A stretch of 64,000 bases of DNA from Fennellomyces sp. T-0311 (Eukaryota; Mucoromycota; Mucoromycetes; Mucorales; Lichtheimiaceae), in assembly GCA_025266875.1 (NCBI GenBank), contig JALLLT010000003.1:1240001-1304000 (forward strand). Direction: 5' to 3'. The position numbers and the translations under genes were made by a program. The notes beneath the pieces were generated by a model. It was not told the origin of the DNA and did no database searches. It saw only the letters and a list, made by a program, of their open reading frames with translations. Of the stretch, positions 56,747-64,000 are shown one piece after another. Within the stretch, counting starts at the first letter, position 1. The number at the start of each line of letters is the position of its first letter.

Positions 56747-59700
56747 AATTCGTCTGTAGCTATGGAAAACTGGATTCTTTTATATCTTTTAAAAGGCCTA
56801 ATTTTGCGTGAAATCCAGGATGCAACCATCAATACCCGTGTGCATTAAGGAGGTACGTATTTCTTACGCCGCATAATGTGTATTTGAGAAGTGATTTTCA
56901 TTCAGCTGAATATAGCCATTTATGCGGTGAAACTTATGCTTCCGCTATTTCTATATTTTATAGCGTGTATATGATGTATACATACGATCAAATCTTGAAA
57001 AGAGAATAAAGATGGAACTCCTATGATGTAAAATATTTGATACATACGAAGCAAGGAGTTAACGGAAAGAACCTGACGATCACCGACGCCTAACGACGAC
57101 CCCCGAACTTTAATTGATAAGCAACAAAGTCGATATTTCGAGACTCGCTGAAATGTAAATTCTATAACTTTCTATGATAATGGCGTATTTATAGAATGAG
57201 CCTGAGATAAAGCGGTATTTATGTAAGAAATAAATAGTACGCAGTTACAAAGTAATTGCGTACTTTTGAGAAAAACGATATATAGGCTCTTCCCTTCCAC
57301 CATCCAACAGATATGTGTAATAGCAATTTGCGTTATTTCTAATGGAAATTGTGGTTTATGTATACAGTATTTAACTAGCAACAGAAAACGGAAAGACAGC
57401 AAGTAAAAGAGCACTTATGTTGCATCGACACCAAAGTAGGTTCGTAGACCTAAATTTTACGAGCAAAGCAGCGGATCAAGCAATGCCCACCTCATCCCAG
57501 ATTTGACCGATCCTCCCCAAGGAAAGCACACATAAAGTATGTGATTCTGCAAGGCTCTCAATGGAACTATGGCTGCGGCCATCCCGCTACTTATCTTCCC
57601 TCTTTAACTACATCGGCCTCCTTTTTTCGCCTTAAGGCTTCTTTCAAAGATGTAATTCATCATACTTTGTAATATTGTAACGAAACATTCGAACCGCAAG
57701 GGAGAGACCTAACACCTCTAGTACCAGGTCTATTGCTCTCATAATATAAATCATAACTTTTGAACTAAATATGGGACTTGTACGTGTAAGAGAAAGTTTG
57801 CTATCGTACAAATAGTCGAAAGCATTTGATGACTAGTAATTCCTCCTTAAACTAGCTTGATCGATGCTCGATTACGAACAGCAATGTACATGATGCATTG
57901 GCATATATACCTGCTGAAATCTCTTGAGACGTAAGCCTTACATTTAGCTTCTGGAATACACCACAGTGTATTTTAGAGAGGAAGTCAGCGTACGTATGTA
58001 ATCGAACCTTTGGAAAACTATGATACGTAAGATGAATGCGGTTTGCCGTAATGTTTTCTTGTACCTAATCAAAGATACGTACGTAAACTGCAAGTTTTTT
58101 TTTAAAGGAATAGCCCTCCCATGCAGAAAAGTAGACTATAAGCATTCTTGCTTCGAGTTGCATTACATATCGCAGAATGCGAATAACTTACGCGGCCATT
58201 TTTTCCGCCTACTTATGAAGATGTGTAAGTTATATATTTTTAAGGTAGAACTGGGTGGTGGATTTTTCCCCGCAAAAGACGACTTAATCGTGTTCTAAAA
58301 TATGAATCTACGTAGGGTATCAACTGGTTGAAAGCGCAAGCAACACAATAAAGTTGTAAGATTGCTATAATTACCTTTGAATAAGAACGAACGCTATTAC
58401 TAGTACCCGAGACAAGGTCTAGAATCAGCTTTGGCACTTTCTATACCGGAGGCACATCTTCTTTCGCATCTCTCTTTGTGTTAGTATCCCTATCATCAAA
58501 CAGAAGATTACTCCTTTCCACTCTGAGCAATGATGATAGCGTCTCTAATTTCTATTTCGGCACATTTTTAAACAAGAGCTAGTAGTAGACAGCTATTCTT
58601 TACATCTAACGTCTTCCTTCTATGTGATTTGCAGCTCAAGAGACGTAATACATCCATCACTTCTTGTGAATGGAGTGGTCCTTGGCAATAAGGAAAGCGA
58701 AATACTACATCGTCTTAATCTCCCGCCAAATCCCAAACGCACGTCTACGGGGAAGATTCCGGTTCAAATGCTAAACAACACAGTCGACTTACCTTGACGA
58801 GGAGACGATGTACGCTTTTTGACCCCTTCCAGATGATACCAATATAGCAACTCTTGCTTCGATCCATTGTCGCAGCGAGCCAATTAGAAAAGAAGTCAGT
58901 TTATATACGTTTACACGTAAACTTTATATATCCACAGTGCTGTGATGGTGATGGCATGCTTTAATGGAGCTAGCGACAATCAAAGCTATACTTCAGGTTT
59001 GACGCTAATGAACTTTTGACTACTGCCTCTGCTGCATATGTAACAACGAGAGAGCTTATGTATCACACAGGATTGATTGTCAATGTGTTTCCTAGCTATA
59101 TACAGTTGCTTTCAGTACTTAGGCTATGATAATCAAAGCTGGTTTTATTTTTATGTTAGTCATCGTACCGTCCAACGTGCTAATATGGTAGTTTACTGTA
59201 GAATTGATAAGTCTTAGTGATAACGAAATACTTGTACAGTAAGCTGTGCGTGTAGTATTTTTTTGATTCGAAACGATCATGAGACCAACATTGTACGTAC
59301 ATTATATAAAGGTTTGGGGGTGATCGGATGTTTTTGTGAGTATTGGTCGCTTGCTCTTATAAGTATCTTATACTTTGATGCTTTACACATTAGAGCGGTA
59401 GCTTTTGTCTATCCGGCTTGTTGTTTTTAAAGTTATCGACTTCAGCATCGTATTGTAAGTGATATGTCTAATGGTATTTTCTTATGTGTACTTTACCTTG
59501 CACAGTATACATACGTATCAGCCAAAGTTTACTCACGTATTTTGGACTTTGCAAAGGCTGTTGTATGTGGCAGGGATGCACCAAGACAAAGTCGCATTCG
59601 ATGGTAGTGCAAATTGTATTTTATGTAGCACAGGCTGATATGTAAAGCATCAAAGAAATTTTATATGGCTTCCCCTGGCTCTTTTTTAAGGTATTGACGT

Positions 59701-60128
59701 GGCTAGCTTTAATTTAAACAATCCGGCTGTATCGGCATCGCACTGAATCACAGCGGCGCTTAGAACGATCGATTAACACCGCTGTTCGTTTATTACAGTT
59801 GGAGGTATGCATCCAGGATGGGAACACTATCGTGCGAAAATGCACAGACGGACGAGCGGTGATCTCAGCCATCTTTTTGGTAAAAGTATAATATTGACCG
59901 AAGACGTGTTGGATCAAAAGAATTGCTCTGCTGGCTTGGGATCCAAGAGTAGTTATGGACTGACTCAGAAAGAGGTTATTAATACACGGTTATTGCTTTT
60001 GTAATGCGGAGGTGGATTCTATTGGAGTACAGCTTGCCAAGCATGCTTGCGGTTTCTCAAATCCGAGCGATATATAAATTTAGGCCACAACGCGAAACCT
60101 AGCGCACTTCATCTCATTACTTTTCATC
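56747..60128. other. Long AT-rich gene-poor region
   Basis: About 3.4 kb. I checked for further signal-peptide frames and found none I would defend. Frames at 57172..57414 (minus, no ATG), 58020..58298 (plus, 92 codons) and 59807..60004 show no domain. A less AT-rich patch at 57450-57660 and another at 58440-58870 look like old decayed sequence. The right end carries the GLTP promoter. Confidence 0.35.
60069..60079 (+). promoter_or_regulatory. TATA box of the GLTP gene
   Basis: GATATATAAAT lies about 55 bp before the ATG at 60129, followed by a C/T-rich leader. Confidence 0.6.
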
Positions 60129-60990
60129 ATGGCCACCCCATACTTTGAAACCATCAAGCGCTCCTACACCGATGTTGAAATCGAGAACGGTATCAACACA
60201 GAGCAGTTCCTTGAAGCCACTGAGGGCGTTGTCAAGTTGTTCGGTAAGTTTCTCTTCCTTTTGTGATCAGGGGTATATAGATTGGAATTCTAACAAGTTG
60301 CCACGTAGACTTGCTTGGCTCTTCTGCCTTCTCCGTCGTTCAGAACGACATGAATGGCAACATTACCGTAAGTTTAGAAAAGCATCTGGCGAGCACCTTT
60401 TCTCGAACTCACATATTTTTACTTTATTTAGAAAATCCGTGACAGATTGTTGAAGGACCCCGCCACCAACGCAACTCTGCAGAGCCTTACTGCCGCTGAG
60501 GCTCCCGAGAAGAAACGTGTTGCTACGGAGGGTCTTTTGTGGTTGTCTCGGTAAGTAATGGGCTTAGCAGTGCAGACTACCTGGGAATTTTTGCTAAACG
60601 AGTTTTGTCACCAGTGGCCTTGATTTCACTGCCCAAGCCTTGCGCCGCAGCATTGAGAACGCCGAGGAGGAGCTTGCCGTCTCGTTCACCAAGGCATACG
60701 AAGCCACCTTGAAAAAGTACCATAGCTTCGTAGTCCGACCTGTCTTTGCTGTAAGTTTATCAGGGTGCTTTCAGAAGGAGGTGGGAATCCAGGGGCAGAT
60801 ATTGACTCGTTCCCTTTTATAGCTGGCCATGAAGGCTTGCCCTTACCGCAAGGATTTCTATGTCAAGATTGGTGTGTTGAATGATGCCGCACTGGAATTG
60901 ATGAAGAACTGGCTCGCAGCTCTTGAGAACATCATCAACATCATCAACGCTGTTTTCAAGGAAAACCCTGCATACATCAAGGGCATGTAA
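60129..60990 (+). CDS. Glycolipid transfer protein (GLTP fold)
   Basis: A soluble cytosolic protein that moves glycosphingolipids between membranes. Five exons (60129..60243, 60309..60367, 60432..60550, 60615..60750, 60823..60990), introns of 64-72 bp, 198 residues with all phases consistent. The glycolipid headgroup pocket is complete: Asp52, Asn56 and Lys59 in QNDMNGNITKIRDRL, Trp95 in GLLWLSRGL and His134 in KYHSFVVRP, equivalent to Asp48, Asn52, Lys55, Trp96 and His140 of human GLTP. The C-terminal helix (NIINIINAVFKENP) is typical. Codon use is biased, so the gene may be well expressed. Confidence 0.95.
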
Positions 60991-61349
60991 ATAACCTTTT
61001 CTCGCCACACGCATTTTCCAACTCTTTTCCTCCTTCATGTGCCAATTTTCGCTTTCCAACCCAGTATGTTGTTCTTTACTTGTGTGATGCTCAATATTAT
61101 CGCATAATATCATACCATGGCCACAAAAGTTGCGTCCTACTCGTGGATTTGGGGTCACAACCCAGATCACTTAATAAGCAAATCCTTCTGCTTTAATTTT
61201 CTCATCGAGAACCCTAAAAGCTTCATTACCACAAACCTTTGTAAACCAACGTTTCCTGTCGTGAGTTGTGAATTAACTTGCTGTCTTGAAGCAGTTATAT
61301 CCTACACTTATCTAAATCGGACACTAATTTAGTATTGTAGTAACAAACT
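60991..61349. other. Intergenic GLTP / MULE element
   Basis: About 360 bp containing the GLTP 3' end. The 5' end of the MULE element should lie here, but I could not identify a terminal inverted repeat because the other end is beyond the window. Confidence 0.35.
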
Positions 61350-63838
61350 ATGTCCCACGACGCGATTCATAACCGAACTGCCGCTGATCACCTCAGTTTG
61401 ACAAAAATACTTCGCCAATATTGGAAAGCTAAAGGATATGGAGGGGTCACAGTTGAGCGTAGTGGAACCAGCGCGACAAGTAGCTCGAAATACTGTTACA
61501 TCAAGTGTACCCATGGCGGACAGTCAAAGGCCAACAGCCAATGTCGAATCGAAAGCAACGCCAAGAAAATGAGTGGTTCAGCTGCGGAACTAGGTTTTGA
61601 TCCTAAAACGCACTATAAGTGCGCTAATGGTATTATCAAGAAGAGACCTGAAAAGACCACCATTCGCATGGGATGTTCGTGTAAGGTGTACACCTCGAAG
61701 AAAAAAGCAGCTATCGTGTACAGCTTTGACCTTGGGAACAAGAAAACCAATTTGGTACACACCTGCCGCACTGAGGATGAACAACCAGATCCTCAGATTT
61801 ATGCTAGTTCCAGAAAAAAGGAAAAGACTCGCGAAAATGCCAACCAAATTGTTCAACAATCATCAGTTGGTATGACGCCGTCACAAATCTTTCGCTTCAG
61901 CCGTATCGAAAATCCTGCGACGGCAACAGACATCCGCGGTATCAGCAAAATTCTGGAAATTGTGAGCACCCAAAGTAGCTACGCCAATGATTTCTCCAAT
62001 ATTGTAAGCAAGCTCAGGACCGGAAACTGTTTGCATCGATACGGCACTACGGACGAAGGAGAACTGAGCCACTTATTCGTTGCCCACAGAGATTCGATCA
62101 GCAAAGCCCGCCGATTCCCTGAGGTTGTAATTATTGATGCAACCTACAAGACCAATATGGCCAATTTACCACTTGTCCATATCGTTGGCGTCGATAACCT
62201 GGCATCAGACAAGAGTACCGACGCGCTGCGCACCTTCTTTATCGCATATGCGCTCATTATCAACGAGAAGAAGGATACATACGTATGGTTGCTGAATTGT
62301 CTGAAATCGGATATCTAAAACACGGTCGACAATATACCGTGCGCACTTGGACTATTCATTACGGATAATGATCATTCTCTTCGTGGAAGTCTCGAGAATA
62401 TTTTCCCATCAGTTCCGCACTCTCTCTGTTCCTGGTATATTCCGATGAACTTCGAGGCGAAATTGGACATCAGAAACATCGATGAAAATGCCGTTACAAA
62501 GTACAAGGCTGCCGTGATGGAAATGTTGTAGCTAGAAGCCTGAGCGGCTTTATAGAGGCCAAAAGCAAATACTATGCTATCACTGCTGAAATGCCAAAGA
62601 GAGCTTGAGGAAGTATCTTGAAAGGTAATATATTATCCAATGAGCGATCTTTACTTGTCATCTTTTTACTTACCTGCTCATTTAATACATTAAGTCTACT
62701 AAAATACCAAGAGAAATGGGCAGGTGCTTGGACGGCTAACCGTGTTAACCTCGGTGTCCGACCCGCTCAGGGTGTCGAAGGAACGCATGCTGTTATCAAG
62801 GAAATTATTCGAAAGCCTGGAAAAATCAATGAGTTATAGATAATATTCATATCTTTCTAGAAGAAGAGGTTGGTCCTTTGCTGTTATACTTATGGTTAAT
62901 CTAAGAATGAATTCATCGTTATTAGGAGCTGAAGAGAGATAAGGAAGCAGCAAAAGAGCGTTACTCGAAGATTCTGCAGAAAGATCCAACAAATACAATA
63001 ATCGACGAAAAGCAACAGAGATCCTTGGCCTTTGGAGCATGTTGTTGGCCATTTTGCCATCCGGCGGTTGCGGAAAGAAATCGACAAAGCTAGAGACGCA
63101 GCTGCAGATGAAAATACTAATGTAGACCGAACTTGCCGCTGCACCATACGGAGCAACTACCGCCTTCCCTGCTACCATGATATGTTAGCCAACAGCAATA
63201 GCTCTGAAATAATCATCGACCCATCCTTGATTGACAATCGATGGTATCTTGACAGGAGTCCCAAACATGGTATGTGTGATAAGTATTCTATGCGATCATT
63301 GCGACCCTTTGAATAACACCTGCTAATATATAATTATAGAACCTTTCCATTCCTTCTCCATCCCTCGTACAGCAGAAGCAGTCGACGACAAATTCAAAAA
63401 GTTGCTGTTTAATATCGAAGCTGAATATGCTCATTGCCCGGATGACCAACAAAAGCTCAACTTTATAGACTCCATCTCAAAAGCAGTAAACAACTTCCAA
63501 GCCATTTCGATAGAGGACATCTCAGTTGTAAAGAGCGTAACACCAAAAGGACGTCCGCGAGCCACAATTGGATCCAGAATTCCATCGAAACATGAGCAAC
63601 AAGCGCCGTCTCATGGCATCACTTCTTCTGAACCTTCAGAAACAAAAGGGATTAGAAGAAAGCGCAAGAATGGAGAAGGTATGTGTTATCAATAGAAGGG
63701 CAGTGCATAATAGGAACTATGTGTTATGACATTCTATTGACTCACATCGCGTTAAATTTGATAAAAGCATCGAATTCAGCTGATACTTCTCCCAAAGGTA
63801 ATAGTGACTTGGAGGATATCAAGTTAGATCATCAGTAA
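61350..63838 (+). pseudogene. Decayed Mutator-like (MULE) transposase with FAR1-like, MULE and SWIM parts
   Basis: The first 322 codons (61350..62318) are open. They hold a FAR1/WRKY-GCM1-like Cys/His region (YKCANGIIKKRPEKTTIRMG, then CSCKVY and VHTCR) and the start of the MULE core with its first catalytic Asp (VVIIDATYKTNM). An in-frame TAA at 62316 interrupts the core; the same frame continues past it into ALGLFITDNDHSLRGSLE with the second Asp, then meets TAG at 62529. Later pieces lie in other frames: WAGAWTANRVNLG (62700s) and a SWIM zinc finger (CRCTIRSNYRLPCYHDML, about 63140-63190). Two apparently intact introns (63270-63340 and 63682-63768) separate the last segments, which end in a basic GRPR-containing tail. 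The element is dead as read, but the breaks are few, so it is fairly young. Confidence 0.8.
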
Positions 63839-63839
63839 A

Positions 63840-64000
63840 ATGAAGACATCTAAATATTTGTCGAAACATATAGATGACAGTAAAGAAGAAACCAGGCGTA
63901 TTAAAGCCAAGACTGACCGCGACCTTCGTGCCTCAAGACAATCCGAAAGGAGGGATGATGTTCAGAAAAAGGCAAAAAGCGAATATCGATATCGTCAGGA
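63840..64000 (+). CDS. Partial charged ORF running off the window
   Basis: An ATG at 63840 opens a 53-codon frame to the window end. The protein is extremely charged (KEETRRIKAKTDRDLRASRQ) and helical in character. It may be a second gene carried by the MULE element or the start of an unrelated gene; too little is visible. Confidence 0.3.
   Translation, partial: MKTSKYLSKHIDDSKEETRRIKAKTDRDLRASRQSERRDDVQKKAKSEYRYRQ

Noticed and set aside
58020..58298. 92-codon plus-strand ATG frame with several Cys
   Set aside because: No signal peptide or recognisable motif; nothing beyond length supports it.
1..64000. tRNA, rRNA or CRISPR features
   Set aside because: I looked for tRNA B-box-like motifs, rRNA signatures and regularly spaced repeats and found none I could support.

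Overview
The window is nuclear DNA of a filamentous fungus, most likely an early-diverging one of the Mucoromycota (Mucorales type). The evidence is dense short introns (about 46-100 bp, GT...AG with CTAAC/CTAAT-like branch sites), Zn2Cys6 and fungal_trans regulators, fungal forms of ATG15, DEF1, VPS68 and KRE33, and AT-rich spacers. I saw no rRNA, tRNA or CRISPR array. Gene models were spliced by hand from open frames, splice sites and conserved motifs, and exon phases were checked by arithmetic; where a junction is uncertain the entry says so.

Layout. 1-4.2 kb: MSH1 (minus, cut by the window edge), divergent from an EamA/DMT transporter with one frameshift. 6-10.5 kb: two intact tandem paralogues of an unrecognised three-helix membrane protein with a large glycosylatable ectodomain, then a decayed fragment of a third copy. 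13.5-23.6 kb: a fungal_trans regulator without a zinc cluster, a Gyp5-type TBC RabGAP, ATG15 lipase, a Zn2Cys6 regulator with a C-terminal zinc cluster, and a mitochondrial PPR protein. 23.6-29 kb: AT-rich and gene-poor, holding a 57-residue secreted cysteine peptide and an alpha/beta-hydrolase that has lost its catalytic serine. 29-38.5 kb: aminodeoxychorismate lyase, a Zn2Cys6/fungal_trans regulator, RPL8 (eL8), VPS68 and a RasGAP/RasGAP_C protein. 38.8-46.5 kb: KRE33/NAT10 and a TMEM209-like membrane protein, separated by a 2.6 kb spacer. 46.5-49 kb: spacer with an 84 bp palindromic pogo-like MITE and a possible small secreted peptide. 49-55.5 kb: a coiled-coil/W2-domain protein, a WWE-like mini protein, DEF1 and a NIPA-type magnesium transporter. 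55.5-60 kb: AT-rich desert with a second 57-residue secreted cysteine peptide. 60-64 kb: glycolipid transfer protein, then a decayed Mutator-like (MULE) transposase running to the right edge.

Most genes are housekeeping: mitochondrial mismatch repair, vesicle traffic, autophagy, translation and rRNA/tRNA acetylation, Ras/Rab signalling, RNA polymerase II turnover, folate synthesis. They do not form one pathway. The unusual content lies in the spacers: the tandem ectodomain family with its relic, and two very small secreted peptides about 31 kb apart that share length and cysteine spacing (C-x8/9-C-x14-C-x-C). Non-canonical GC-AG introns are also concentrated here (three needed, a fourth possible).
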